From Alisma plantago-aquatica (taxonomy: Eukaryota > Streptophyta > Magnoliopsida > Alismatales > Alismataceae): DNA of 64,000 nt. Positions 12,937-24,891 of the stretch are shown here, in pieces. The stretch lies in contig OY856411.1 in assembly GCA_963693085.1 (NCBI GenBank), positions 1,351,099,550-1,351,163,549 on the forward strand. Reading direction: 5' to 3'. A program made the translations under genes and the position numbers. Under the pieces are notes generated by a model. The model made no database searches and had not been told where the DNA came from. It saw nothing but the letters and a program-made list of their open reading frames with translations. The first letter of the stretch is position 1, and the number at the start of each line of letters is the position of its first letter.

Positions 12937-12948
12937 AGGTTTATGGCT

Positions 12949-15900
12949 TGTAAGGACCCTGACCTTCGTTTTGGGCTTACCCTGTTTGTTTTGCCTAAAC
13001 CTTGTGCTTGGTTGCTTGCTAATCATCTTTAGTGATGATTAGGGTTTGCTTGTGCTTAGTTGAGTGTTGGAGGTGCTACTTGCAAAATAACCTGAGTTGG
13101 GGTTGAACAACAAGTTAGTCACCTAGAGAGATGTCTTTCTCTCTCTTTGCTTGCTCTAGGGTTGAGAGGAAGGTTTGGGCCCGTGCCTTGAGTTGTCTTG
13201 GGCTTGGTTGAGCTCTTTTAGGCCTTGTTTTCCCTTGTTTGGGCCTTGCCTTGCTTGGTTGAACCCTGTATCGGGCAAGGATGCTTTGTGTCGGCCATGG
13301 GGTATCACCCATGGTGGTGTGTCAGCCATGGGAGCTGGTGTGTTGACCTTTGACCTTATTTGACCTCCTTGCTTTGGTTGTGTCACCCTAGCTTGGACAT
13401 GTGGCCGAACCTTGGTTGAGTGGTGGCATGGCATGTGCATGTGTTTTGCAAGGTGGTAAAATGTGTGGACAAGTGTCCCTTAGTAAGGTGACACCTTGCC
13501 TTGGTTTAACCTTGACCCTCATCTATATATGCCTTGCCTTTCTCCTCCTTGGGAACCCTTTATCTCTTTTGTTTCTCTCTCCTCCTTGTGTGCATGACAC
13601 ACTTTCCTTGGTGATCTTGGTGGCCGATCCTTTCCCCTTGGTGGTGATCTCTTCTTCTTCCTTTAGCTTGGTGGCCGAACCCTAGGTGGGTCTTGTTTCC
13701 TTGGTAAGCATCTTCCCTCTCTCCTTAGCATCTTCTTCTCCATCTTTCCTACTCTTCGGCCATGGTGGTTATGTTTCTTGTTCCTTTTCTTGAGGTGGCC
13801 GAAAGTGGTGTGCTTGGAGCTAAGAGCTAGAAGCTTGGAGCTTTGGAGCTCGAGGAGTTTGCTTAAGGTGGGTTACATAACTTCTAACCCTAGCTATTCT
13901 ACCTTCTTTATGATGCATGATTCTTATATGTTGATAATCAGCCATGCATGTTATGTATCTTACTCTAGTACATGTCGTTGATCTTATGGATATAATGAGC
14001 ATGATGTTGTTGATGTTGTTGATGGTTTATATGCCTTTACACCTAGTTGGCCAAACCATGGTTTAGGGTTTCCTTGTTGAGAAATACCCCTTTTCTCTCC
14101 TTGGTCTAGAGAAGTGAGTTTGAGCTCTAGTAATGTAGGCAATACCCATCTCTCATTTTAGTTGAGAGGTGAGTCTACATTCTAGTTGTTTGGACGACAC
14201 CCTCCTCTCACCATGGATTTGAGAGGTGAGATTTTGAATAGATGATGACCTATGTTGAGTTGGATCCTTGTGGTTGCCCAATTTGTGATAGAGGTCTCTT
14301 GGTTGTTGAGAGGTGAGCCGATCTTCTTGATCAATTAGGGTTTGGAGCCCTTGTGCTTGAGGTTGAAGGTGACCGTGATGGGTTGTGCCATACACGATAT
14401 GCCTTGGAATAATGCTTCCCGATAACCTTCTTGTCTTGGGTTGTAACCTTGGCCGTTACACCTAGTTGGGTTTGGTTGGTGCTCGATATGGTTCCCTCGG
14501 TCGACACTTAGTGGAGATGGATCTTGGGGCGTTATACCTTGAGCTTGTGCTCTGAACGACACACTCTGAAGTAAGGTTGCATGATGCCCCCCTTGCCTTG
14601 TGTTGATCTTGGCCGATATGCTTTGTTGAGCCTTGGTGGCTTGATGTCCGGTATGCCTTGGCCAAGATGACCTTTGTCTTAGATGTACTTTGACCGATAT
14701 GATGTCTAATAGCTTTTCTTGTGTTGGGCAATATGGAGTATTCTTGTGATGCCCGATATGATGGTTGTATAGAGAACCCTAGATGGTGCCTTAGTGGTGA
14801 CAGATATGAGTAGCTTGATATAGATGGACGTTAGGTCTGTACCAGACATGGGGTTGTGTTGCCTGATGCCCCCCTAGTGGAGTTGGAAGAGATGTTGCTT
14901 GTTTAGCCAGCTGGTCCATGCACGATATGGCACCTTGGGCGATAGGGTGCCCTAGTCGATATGAAGGACTCTTGGACGACATGGAGATGGTTGCTCTTAG
15001 AGGTGCCTTGGGCATTATACCCCCCCTTGGCCGATAGGCTTGGGTAAGGGTAGTCACCCTGCCCGATGCTACCTATCGTGAGGGTTGCAGGAGTTTTGGT
15101 GAGGGTTCTAATAACTCGGAATGTATATGGCTTATAATGATAACACACGTGATATGATGTAATCACCTTGAATCCTGCAAATATGATGATGAGTTAAAAT
15201 GATAGGTTGTGAACCAGGAAGCTTGGAAGCATATGATGTTGCTTCACACGATGGTGTGACACATGCCTATGATCACAAGTATGGGGCATGATATATGTTT
15301 ATGATTAATGATAAAACTATGACTTCTACATGGATGTTGCTTTATACTTGATAGCATGATCATTCTGTTAATCCATGATGGTTTCAGTTACCTCTATGAA
15401 TGTGTATACTAACCATGCTGGTATTTCATGTGGATTCATAGCCTGGTAAGGGCTATGAGATGTATGTGTTGGAATAGCACCATGTGGTTATATGGCAACA
15501 AGTTGATAGGTCTGAGGACCTGATATAAGGCTGAGTGCCTAGTTGAGGTGTTATCCTATGATGATGATATAAGGGATGCGCTCCCAGGATGCTGATGCAT
15601 GATTATGATGCATTGAGAGGCAGTGGTTCATAATGAGGGATTGAGATCCCATGACAGTATGATGATGGCAATAATGTTGTAATCCTATAAGGCTATGTTT
15701 ATACTTTGATTGCCTCAATAATTGGCTTAAAATATACTAATCAATTATAGATGAACATATCATGTAGTTTGCCCTGGCCATAGATCCACTACCGTCAGTA
15801 TTTGGTGATGGTGAAACAGGTTTATCCTGCGGGATTACCTGGAGTGCATATTGTTGTATATGTGAGGTTTCCCCTAGCCTAAAATAGGAGGGTTTGAGTG

Positions 15901-17068
15901 TAACTGTGGTTGCAGACTCGGGACATATGGAGCATGGTGTACATACCCATGGCTCAGGATATGTGATGATGGGCATGATGCGTCCATGGCTCAGATGTAT
16001 GCACTAGCACCTATGATGAGGTGAGCTAAAGATATGGGTAGCTTGCGGAGCTGACCCAGAGGCTGAGACCCTATAAGCATAAGATTGTGGTCTTTCTTGA
16101 TGATTCGTGTAATGACCACGAGAAGGTGAGGTCATGGAGTCCGGATCTCCTTAGACCTTGTATGGTACTAGATTGGGCTTCACAACCAATGATTGGATTA
16201 GAACAGGGAAGGCTCACTTCCTCAAGGCATAATAAAATGTAATCTAGCCGAATAAGTATATCTTGCTTAGAGCAAATTACGGAACATTGATTGATGCCTT
16301 GCTTATATAACTGATCTAGTTGAACTATGCAGTTGTGCGTACGATCCTTATATCTTGTGATAAGTTCTTATAAAGCTTATCTTGTCAATCATGTTCCATA
16401 AAGAAATACTTAGTTATATGCCTCCCGGATATCTTGGTAAGTTTGATGGTAATAATAGCTTTGCTCAGTATGCTGCTCTTGTTATATGCTTTATCAGTTA
16501 TATGTTGTTATATGCTTTAACCTTTTTGAGGTTTTATAGTTTCAGCGGGGAGTTATGTTTCTCACTGGGACTGTGTGTCTCACCCTGCTGGTTTACACCC
16601 TTTTTAGGTGATCACTCTAGATGTGGTGGTGGTCATGAGGTTGTGGCCGAGCAGCAAGAAGAGCAGTAGAAGGCAAGAGATGGACATGCTGTTGTTTTGG
16701 TGGTTTTTTAGTAGAATCCTAGAGTCATCCCTGTACACTCAAGTCCTTGGAGGTGTTTGACGGCGTTTCACGATGATCAGTTGTTGTAATCTTGTCTATC
16801 CTGCTGATGGTCGTACGTGGCCCGTTATGTATGTATAAACAGGTGTTGAACTCTGGTGCTGACAGTACAGCTGGTTCCGATAAGCTGTGGACCTATAACA
16901 TGGCTTGTGAATGTTTATATAACATATCTTTCTACAGGATTTAGATGCAAAAGTTCTCTCATGTATGCTTTCCACAATCGATTTTAATTAACCTGTGTTT
17001 TCGGTAATGTGAGGTTCCGCACATTTTCACATGTCATCTCATTGTCTGTGTGATGGCACGGTGTCACA
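12949..17068 (+). repeat. 3' LTR of Gypsy E
   Basis: 4120 bp, same ends as the 5' LTR. Transitions dominate the visible differences. Directly after GTGTCACA the Copia A pol sequence resumes. Confidence 0.94.
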
Positions 17069-18564
17069 TTATCTATGCAAGAAGAGTTGGAAAATTTTGA
17101 AAAGAACAAATTGTGGACCCTAGTGCCAAGACCAAGTGATAGAAAGATCATTGGCACCAAGTGGGTCTACTGCAACAATCTTGATGAAAGTGGAAATGTG
17201 GTAAGGAACAAAACAAGGTCAGTAGCTCAAGGTTACAACCAATAGGAAGGTATTTTTGATGAAATTTATGCACTTGTTTCCATACTTGAATTTCTTAGAA
17301 TGCTACTTGGTTTTTCTAGTTATAAGAATTTCCTACTTTATCAAATGGATGTTAAAAGTGCATTTTTGAATGGTACAATTGAGGAGAAAGTCTATGTGGC
17401 TAAACCGCCCAGCTTTGAACATGATAAATTTCCATCACGTCTACTTGTTACAAAAAGCTCTCTATGGACTCAAACGATCCCCTAGAGCTTGGTATGAGAA
17501 ACTAAAGAACTTTTTGCTAGACAACGGCTATATCATGGGCAAAGTTGATTCTACCTTATTTTTAAAACACACTTCTAGAAATTTCTTGATCATTCAAATT
17601 TATGTTGATGATATTATTTATGGTGGAACTGATCTTGATTGTTGTAAGGAGTTTAGTTCTCTTATACAGAGTGAGTTCAAGATGAGCATGATGGAGGAGA
17701 TCACTTTCTTCCTTAGACTTCAAATCAAGCAAACCAAGGAAGGTAACTTCATCAACCAAGGCAAGTACACCCGTGAACTACTTAAGTGCTTTTAGATGGA
17801 GAACACCAAGCCGACGGACTCCCCCATGTCAAACACCACCAAGCTTGACAGAAATGAAGAAGTATAAAAGGTATTTGAGAAGTTATATAGAGGCATGATT
17901 GGAAGTTTACTTTATTTAACTACCTCTAGATTTGACATAATGTTTACTATTGGCTTGTGTGCTCGCTTTCAATCAAGTCCAAGAAAATCACATCTCATAG
18001 TGGTTTAGAGGATTTTGAGGTATCTAGCCAAAACTCAAAACTTTGGACTATGGTATCCCAAGTCAAGGGACTTTACTCTTAGTGCCTATAGTGATGTTGA
18101 TTATGCATGTTGTTTGATTGGTAGAAAGTGCACAAGTGGCACTTTCTTCTTCCTAGGACCATACTCAGTTTCTTGGTTCTCTAAGAAAAAAGCACAATGG
18201 CCCCTTCAACTATCAAGGTTGAATACACTGTAGTTGGGAGTTGTTGTGCCCAAGTTCTATGGATGAAGCAAATGCTCCAAGACTTTAACATTCATTTTGA
18301 CGCTTCTCCTATCTACTGTGACAATGCTAGTGCAATTAATATCTCTTATAATTATATATTGAATGGTATAGAAAAACATATAGAGGTTTGTCATCACTTT
18401 CTTCATGACCACATTGCCAAGAAAGATATCTATATCACGCATGTGGATATAAAGAACAACTTGTGAATTTTTTTCCTAAACCTCTTGCTAGAGAGCAATG
18501 TAGTTTCATTAGATCAAAATTTCTTATAACTACTCTTGATGACATGGACATGCAATCTAGCTAG
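17069..18564 (+). pseudogene. Copia A pol, 3' part: reverse transcriptase and RNase H, broken
   Basis: Continues the pol gene cut at 4029. Copia RT motifs: KWVY, MDVKSAFLNG (17346), KALYGLKRSPRAWYEKL, and the catalytic box IQIYVDDIIYGG (about 17596). Then come GSLLYLTTSRFD and RNase H (LSAYSDVDYA, IYCDNASAI, KHIEVCHHFLHDH), ending near PKPLAREQC. Stops occur at about 17247, 17793, 17863 and 18007. Frame changes lie near 17460 and between 18200 and 18240. The YVDD box is intact but the chain cannot be translated whole. Confidence 0.9.
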
Positions 18565-19167
18565 ATGTTATATTCCTATATGTTTATTTCTTATATTTGA
18601 TCATCTCATTAACTGTAAGTGCTACAATTGGCATGTTTCATGCCTTGTTTCTCTTATTTTCAGCTATATTTTACAAACATATGTTTTACCACAAAATAGT
18701 ATCCAATGATGAGTGAAATGGCCTCAATATGTAAAACACTTGATAGGCTAGAAAAATAAATTTATATAGCATTCTTGAGGCTTAGAATTAAATTTTCTAT
18801 GTTTTGGACATGGAGACCATCATTGAGTTTGACTTGCTTCAATTTGACCGATCCCTAGCCAAGGATAAAGCTGAAATACCTAATTGGTCAAGTTTCCTAA
18901 AGTCAAAACTCAAGCGACAACAACACTAGACCAAATTTATAAAGGGTATCAATCGACTTTTCTCCCTCTCAACTAGAGAAAATTCGACCTAAAAGCCCTT
19001 CTCCATAGCTTGTACTCCAACCCTAGGGGCTAACCTATCCCCTCATACACCCTTCCTAGCCCTAGACCAACTTTCCTTGACTCTCTAACCCGCGACCTAG
19101 GTGGTTTGGCAACCTACCTTGTGCATTTCCTCTCTTTTTTGTGGTTATCTCCTCTATCTCCGACCTC
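18565..19167 (+). other. Spacer between pol and extra ORF of Copia A
   Basis: AT-rich, no reading frame I recognise. It carries a few copies of the motif also found in this element's LTR (TTTGACCGATCCCTAGCC near 18841, GGTCAAGTTT near 18886). Confidence 0.6.
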
Positions 19168-21014
19168 ATGGCCTTCAACCGTAGGACGAGATCTGCCCCT
19201 GTCGGAGCAACCTCCGCACCAGCTGCTCCAAGGCATGTCTCCTTCGATGCCACCTCATTCATCTCAACTCAAGCCTTGAATAGATATAAGGAACTCCTTC
19301 CTAGGACTCCCTTTTATTTTTCGAGCCTTGTTTGAACCTCGTTTGCAACAAGTGAGGTGATTAAAGAGGTATCTAGGGTGTTCAAAGCACACCATCTCAG
19401 TTCTTTGTGTGTGGAGCGTCTGTACTTCTCAAATGTCATAAAGGTTGTCCATGAATTCTATACAAATCTGACATGGAACTATACCACCCTAGTTCCACCA
19501 CCTAATACTTAAGTCATCTTGACTTAAATCATTGACGGTACCAAGATAACTATCTCTAAGTATTCTTTGAATACCTATTTCTTTGGTACTAATGTCATTA
19601 GTTCTTCGTTGGCCTCCTATCTGCAATACCATGATCTTTTGGACCCTGAAAGTTTCTACAAGATTTTTGATCCCGCAGTTACCCTTCCTAACATACATAA
19701 GTTCTTGAAGAAACCAGATGTCCCATATAGGAAGATGTCCACCCTACCCTCCTCTTCCGTTGATATCTAGACAAGACTGATCACTTTAGCGGTAAATTGC
19801 AATATCCATCCCAAGAGGAATCAAACAAAGATTGGAGAGAACACGATAGTGATCATGTATTGTCTCTTGAATGATATTGGAGTTAAGTGGTCTCGTTACT
19901 TTCTACATAATATGACCTACTTTGACTCTAGGAAGAACACCACTGAGACTCATCTCCCATAGCCAAACCTGATATGTGGTGTGTTTACTCACCACAATGA
20001 AAAATCCCTCATCCATGACCTTAGACACAAACCAAGTTGCAGAGGGGTTTGCATTAGTGAGACAACCATCAAGAAGATCTTTCTACCTACATCCTCTTCC
20101 ACCAAATCATGTGCCTCTACCTCCACCCAACTGATCGACATGCGCCGAAGATGAACGTGGCGTCACACCGAGTGGGATGTCAAAATGCATCGGTAGGGGA
20201 GTGTTCCTCCTTAGAGGGACCACATACAGTGTGGACGAAGCGGAAGTAGTCAAGTCGAAGTTATGTCAATAATTCCTAGCGCTCCCAACGGAGAAAGAGT
20301 TATCGACCACACAACACTACTAAAATGACACCATTCCACCACCACCACCCCAACCTGACCGTGCCTCATTTTCTATATCCAGTGAAGCCTCATGGGATAT
20401 ATGATACATCAACAGGCGTATAACCTTTAAGTTTAGGATCATCTCCACCAGGACCTCTGCTGGATCATGTCTCACATGAACTTATCCTACATCTAGCCCT
20501 ACACACCCTACCAGGCTTTACTAGGAGTTGACTATGCCTCCTATGCATACAATTAGTTCTACCCTAACCCTCCATCTCCTGCTACTTCTGCTGCACCTCC
20601 TACTACTGTTGATGGTGGACTTGCCCCTGCTCTTGGTGCTCGTCCTCTTTGGCTTTGCTTGTTGGCCCTACTGCCACTTTGCTTGTTAGCTATGATGGAG
20701 TGTCCACTCCCATCTTTCCACAAGAAAATGCATGTGGCATGTCTTGGGCCGAGTAGAACACCAGATGACCTGGTACTTGTGTTTTAGGACCTCCTAATGA
20801 CGAGGATATGCCTGACCAGGATGTTGAGGAAGAAGCTGGTGATGTTGAGGATGTTGATGGCTCTGATGTTGGTGATGATGGATCTTATGATGGTGATGAC
20901 GGTGAGGCTACCGTTGCTATCACTTTTGCACCATCTGATGGTGAAGAGGAATATTAGCCCGAGGACAATGATGATGAGGACATAGTTGATGTAGTTGATG
21001 TCGTAGATGTTTGA
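19168..21014 (+). pseudogene. Copia A extra ORF after pol (putative plant transposon protein domain), broken
   Basis: An ATG at 19168 opens MAFNRRTRSAPVG, an Arg/Ala/Pro-rich start. The middle (VHEFYTNLTWN, YSLNTYFFGTNVIS, then WSRYFLHNMTYF) resembles the domain annotated as 'putative plant transposon protein' (PF20167 from memory), often found downstream of pol in large plant Copia elements. Its function is not known. The 3' end (about 20790-21014) codes a very acidic Asp/Glu/Val tail ending DVVDV. Stops, for example near 19333, 19510 and 19768, break the frame. I see no convincing signal peptide or membrane span, so an envelope role is not supported. Confidence 0.6.
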
Positions 21015-21036
21015 TTCTATAGTCCATTAGAGTGAT

Positions 21037-21050
21037 CATATATATGTATA

Positions 21051-21117
<67 letters not shown>
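21037..21117. repeat. (TA)n microsatellite
   Basis: About 80 bp of TA repeats with a few TG/GT interruptions near the 5' side, just after the extra ORF. The translated IYIYIY run is an artefact of the repeat. Confidence 0.95.
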
Positions 21118-21120
<3 letters not shown>

Positions 21121-21798
21121 AGTATCATGTATTATACATTTAGGCAATGTATCTAAGGCATACTATTTTCTCATCTCGTTGTTTTTCACTGGTTTGTCAC
21201 TTTTATCCCGAGAGGACATGTTTCATGTTGTAATCTTAATCTTGTGTACCTTAACTCTTTGGTTGACTATATCTTATGGGTTATTAGTATTTTATACCAT
21301 ATTTTGATTATGAATCTAGATTGCTTATTTCTCTCTATTTTGTCTCTATTTGGGGCATTTTTTGTGTGATTGCTTGTGTAGTTTGTGCTTGTGGTGAAGA
21401 CCGATGCTTTATATCTCTTCTACCCCTTGTGCCTTTCTACAATGAATAAGGAGAGAAGAATATGAGAGATCATTATGTACTACAAGTACCACACGGGAGA
21501 TATGAGCTCATCCATATTGAAATTATTACCTATGTGATCCTTTTCTTGTCAATAATAAAAAATATCATGTGACTTGCTAAAGGACTATGTAGTATATATG
21601 TGTGCTATGGTTATTTGTGGAAACACTAACCATGCATGTAAAAGTAAGCATGAATTGAGGGGGATTAATTAACATTGTTCTTTCATGTGTCCCTTTGCAA
21701 TTCACAAGGTAAAGGTTTAACTTTCACATCCTTCTCAAAGGTAAAAGTTTAAATCTTCATATCCTTTTCAATATGTTAAGGAATGGTTTGTCATTTTC
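21118..21798 (+). other. 3' non-coding region of Copia A
   Basis: AT-rich stretch between the microsatellite and the polypurine tract. It includes two similar copies of a CACATCCTT/CATATCCTT segment at 21720-21780. No gene is seen. Confidence 0.6.
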
Positions 21799-21812
21799 AA
21801 AAAGGGGGAGAA
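21799..21812 (+). other. Polypurine tract of Copia A
   Basis: AAAAAGGGGGAGAA lies directly before the 3' LTR start TGTTGACC. It is the expected primer site for plus-strand DNA synthesis. Confidence 0.88.
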
Positions 21813-22169
21813 TGTTGACCTGAGAGTTACACATTGTCCATATTTGGATAATAACTTAACCATTCTATTCATATGTATCTAATATGTCTATTTGAGATTG
21901 ATATAAGGCATTAGGTACATGAAAAGGATCATGTCAATCAAGCCCTAGTTTGATCAAGTGCAAGTCGAAAGCAATGCAAATGCACTTATTTGGAAAACAC
22001 CCTAAAGCCCTTAGGATGATTTTTGTAATCATTTGTATTGACGTAATGAATTGTAACTAAAATGAGAAAAATCAGGAGCCCTAAATTTGAACTTGTAATC
22101 ACTCTAATGACATTTTCCAAAATTCATTACATGGATTTTTTTGGTTGAGTTTTATGTATGACAATCTCG

Positions 22170-22350
22170 ACCGATCCCTTGATGGATTTTGAGAAAACTC
22201 AAGTTCGGTCGAGTTTACCATACACAGAACTTGACTGATCCCTACACTAAGCCAAATTGATTTAAGCATTCGGTCGAGTTTTATCCAGGATAAACTCGAC
22301 TGATGCTTTAAATTAGCTTTGTCACATAGTTCAATTGGTCGAGTTATTCA
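22170..22350 (+). repeat. Alternating CGGTCGAGTTT / AACTCGACCGA block in LTR A
   Basis: The words CTCGACCGATCCC, CGGTCGAGTTTA, CTTGACTGATCCC, CGGTCGAGTTTT, AACTCGACTGATG and TGGTCGAGTT follow one another in alternating orientation about 35-60 bp apart, so neighbouring units can pair. Confidence 0.7.
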
Positions 22351-22448
22351 TTGGAGTGTTGTAAAACTCAAAATTATATCTGTTGCAACACCCCAAACAA
22401 CTATAAAATGTTCCTTAGTGCTCCTACCCTATAGTGGACATGCATAGT

Positions 22449-22456
22449 TATAAATA
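22449..22456 (+). promoter_or_regulatory. Probable TATA box in LTR A
   Basis: TATAAATA within AGTTATAAATAGGACC. The related 5' LTR site (about 17-25) reads AACTATAAACAC, so the box has diverged there. Confidence 0.45.
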
Positions 22457-23288
22457 GGACCTCTTAGAATTCATTACAAGGTTGCTCCTTCATGCTATTC
22501 AAGCTCCTATCTATAGTTGAGTGCATCTACTCAACTTGAGCCCATTTATCTCTCTTATTTGCAATTCAAAATGTACATATGAGTGATATAGGATTTGTGT
22601 GAGAGAGATACTTCATTGTAAATTTGTAAAGCTCTCAAAGCTTCCCTTCCCCAACCCCTTTCTTCAAGATCAAGTTGGTGAAAGCTTATCCGAGTGAAGG
22701 AGAATGTGCAAGCTTCTTCATGCTATAGAAGAAGGTGCTAAAGCTCCTCCAAGGTGAAGGAGAAGGTCAATTCTAAAGATTAGGGAGTAGAGTCGGTAAA
22801 TGCCTCAAGGCAAAAGACTTGTTGCAAGAAGGGGATCTACTCGGTGAAGATGTCTAGCAGCTTGCAAGAGTGGGTAAGACCTTGTAGAGGTAGATGACTC
22901 TAGCTCCTCCAGATAGGTAAGACCTTGGTTGGTTATTAGCTCCCTTGTCCTCAAAGGGAAGGCTGGGTATCCTTGACCCAGAAAAGAAAGGTCATATTGT
23001 ATGTCTTATAATGGAGTATAAGTATACATTGGTTGCAAAAAATCCTAGGGCTTGAACTCTCTAGGTAGTGGACTGAATTTTTCCTAGTTTGGGGATTAGA
23101 TACACTCTAAATAGTTTGTGTTCTTGTGCTTGTTCAATCTTTGTCATCCTTGCTATGTATGCTTGGTTGCACTACAAATTTAATATTTACAATCCCATAC
23201 ATTGTAGTAACTTGAAGGTATAACAAATTTTGTGCAAGTGTTTTTTAGCTCTATCCACCACCCCCTCTAGAGCCCATTTGACCCAACA

Positions 23289-24056
23289 ATAAGTGGTTAT
23301 GGACATTCATTGTCAACGTAATATGAGACCTATAGGGGCACACACATAGGATACATATAGAAGAGGAGTTTGGATCATGAATGATAATTAAATTTATTAC
23401 TAAAGTGTTTAGGTATTTGATTTAAACATCAATTGACTGATCAGACTCCAAACTGACCATTTCAATTAGTGAACCAACCGGTTGGAGTGTAAGGTTGATT
23501 GAATATTGAATTGGCTGAATTTTGGATGAGCTAGGGTGCCAATTGACCGATTCATTGAGTGAACTGACCATTTCATGGTCTCCAGACAACCGTCTCATGG
23601 GAGGAGACACCCGGTTTGTGGAGCAACTTGATTGCATAAAGGATTAGTGTGGACGACATGTCATGTATTAATTGGATTAGAATTGCCAATTCATATGAAA
23701 TTGGGAAACATGACAAAATGACCTATTCACTGGGTGAACCGATCGACTCGCATACCAACTGATTGGTTCACCCAATGAACCGACCATTTCGCCATTTGCA
23801 AGTTGCAAAAATTCATAAGATCTTGGTCCCTTCCACTCCCACACAGACTGGAAATACTGACCCTAACCCTCATATAAATAAAGGGGTATTGGGGGCTTCT
23901 TAGAGACATCAATTGCTTCTAGCAATTGTTTGTCTTCTCTAGTTGTGGTAACTGAGAGAGTTTGAGCAAGTCCTACCCGATAAAGGGAGAAATAGCAAGG
24001 GAGAAAATTTGTGGGAGAGTAAGTTTGTGACTAGTACACCAACGTGGAGGGACAAT
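23289..24056 (+). repeat. Copia B-family LTR fragment B1
   Basis: Homologous to the B3 LTR at 44950-45800 and to B2 LTRs (GGTTATGGACATTCATTG, CACACACATAGG, GGGGTATTGGGGGC, ACTAGTACACCAAC). It starts where Copia A ends and stops mid-LTR where B3 begins (TGTTGG at 24057). It is the oldest layer in view. It contains both palindrome types of the family: CAGACAACCGTCTC and GAACCGATCGACTC. Confidence 0.8.
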
Positions 24057-24891
24057 TGTTGGTTATGTATTCCCATCATATGATGATTGTAATGGCATAT
24101 CATGTAAAACGATTTGATTATTAATAAAAGGCAAGATTCTGATTTATTCTATTTAATTCAGTTATGAGATAATCATGTAACATTATAAATGTCTAGAGAA
24201 TCATATTACTCAATGACGTATGTGTTCAAGTTATTACCCTTGTGGATGATATCATACAGATGTTAAGAGTACACATACATATTCTCATTATGTCCCTGAT
24301 CGATAGTTATTTTGGAAGGTTCATAAACAACAATAACACATAAGATCAGAGTGTGAGTTAGTTGATGACTAAATATCATTAGTCATGATATGTCAATATT
24401 AAACCAAGCCCACAGATACATGTTAGAGAATAATGTATCAAACACACCCACCGTGAGACTGACGTGTGGAAGCCATCATAATGGAATTCATAGTCCAGTC
24501 TCACGGTGATGGTGGTGGTTGTGGTTCTTAGACCTAATATCATTGCACTCAACACATGTTGTAGGGTAAACTTTGACATCATCAAACTCAGTTTTGAAAT
24601 ATGGATTGTTATAATGGTGGTGAATGGGAGACTTGACACATGGGGATTGGTTTTGAGTGATAGATATGGGATTTGTCCCTCCTACTGGAGTGTGATGTCC
24701 TAGGCCTCTTGATTGGAAAGACTGAGAAATGCATGGCCATGCACATGTAAGTCAATATGTGATATTGAGCCTACATATATCTCTGACAGTCTACTCTAGG
24801 TTTAAGAGATAAGATTGAATAATAATGAGGGTGACTGCTTTATGCCTCTAGTTCAATATGGACATCAGTGACAAAGGAACTATATAAAGAC
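24057..24891 (+). repeat. B3 5' LTR, piece 1 (U3 start)
   Basis: Parallels 28660-29485 of the B2 LTR: ACTCAATGACGTATG, CATTCTCATTATGTCCC, the CACCGTGAG block, GACAAAGGAACTATA. Cut at 24891 by element C. Confidence 0.82.

Larger units (their letters stand above)
4030..17068 (+). mobile_element. Gypsy LTR retrotransposon E (chromovirus, Tekay/Del-like), inserted in Copia A pol
   Basis: Two LTRs of 4119 and 4120 bp (4030-8148 and 12949-17068) begin TGTAAGGACCCTGACC and end GTGTCACA. The interior has gag, protease, RT, RNase H, integrase and a C-terminal chromodomain-like tail, the Gypsy order. Copia A reading resumes immediately after it (SMQEELENFEKN). The 5-bp flanks are CTATT (4025-4029) and TTATC (17069-17073). 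They match at 3 of 5 positions, with both mismatches C/T, consistent with an old mutated target duplication. By eye the LTRs differ at about 5% of sites. Confidence 0.94.
1..23288 (+). mobile_element. Copia LTR retrotransposon A (SIRE-like), 5' end outside window
   Basis: The sequence at 1-849 matches the later part of 21813-23288, so these are the two LTRs of one element. The order between them is tRNA-Met primer site, gag with zinc knuckle, protease, integrase, reverse transcriptase, RNase H, an extra ORF, a purine tract and the 3' LTR. Protease-integrase-RT order is diagnostic of Copia (Pseudoviridae). Long LTRs, two zinc knuckles and a post-pol ORF suggest the SIRE/Maximus lineage (inference). 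The body is split by Gypsy E at 4030-17068. After the 3' LTR comes ataag, which also fits the uninterrupted B-family LTR near 44950, so A landed in LTR B1. Many frameshifts and stops make it non-autonomous. Confidence 0.9.
21813..23288 (+). repeat. 3' LTR of Copia A
   Basis: 1476 bp, TGTTGACC...CCCAACA. The part from about 22432 onward matches 1-849. Followed by ataag, the inferred target duplication in LTR B1. Confidence 0.92.

Noticed and set aside
21032..21307. 91-codon ORF with an Ile-Tyr run
   Set aside because: Translation of the (TA)n microsatellite.
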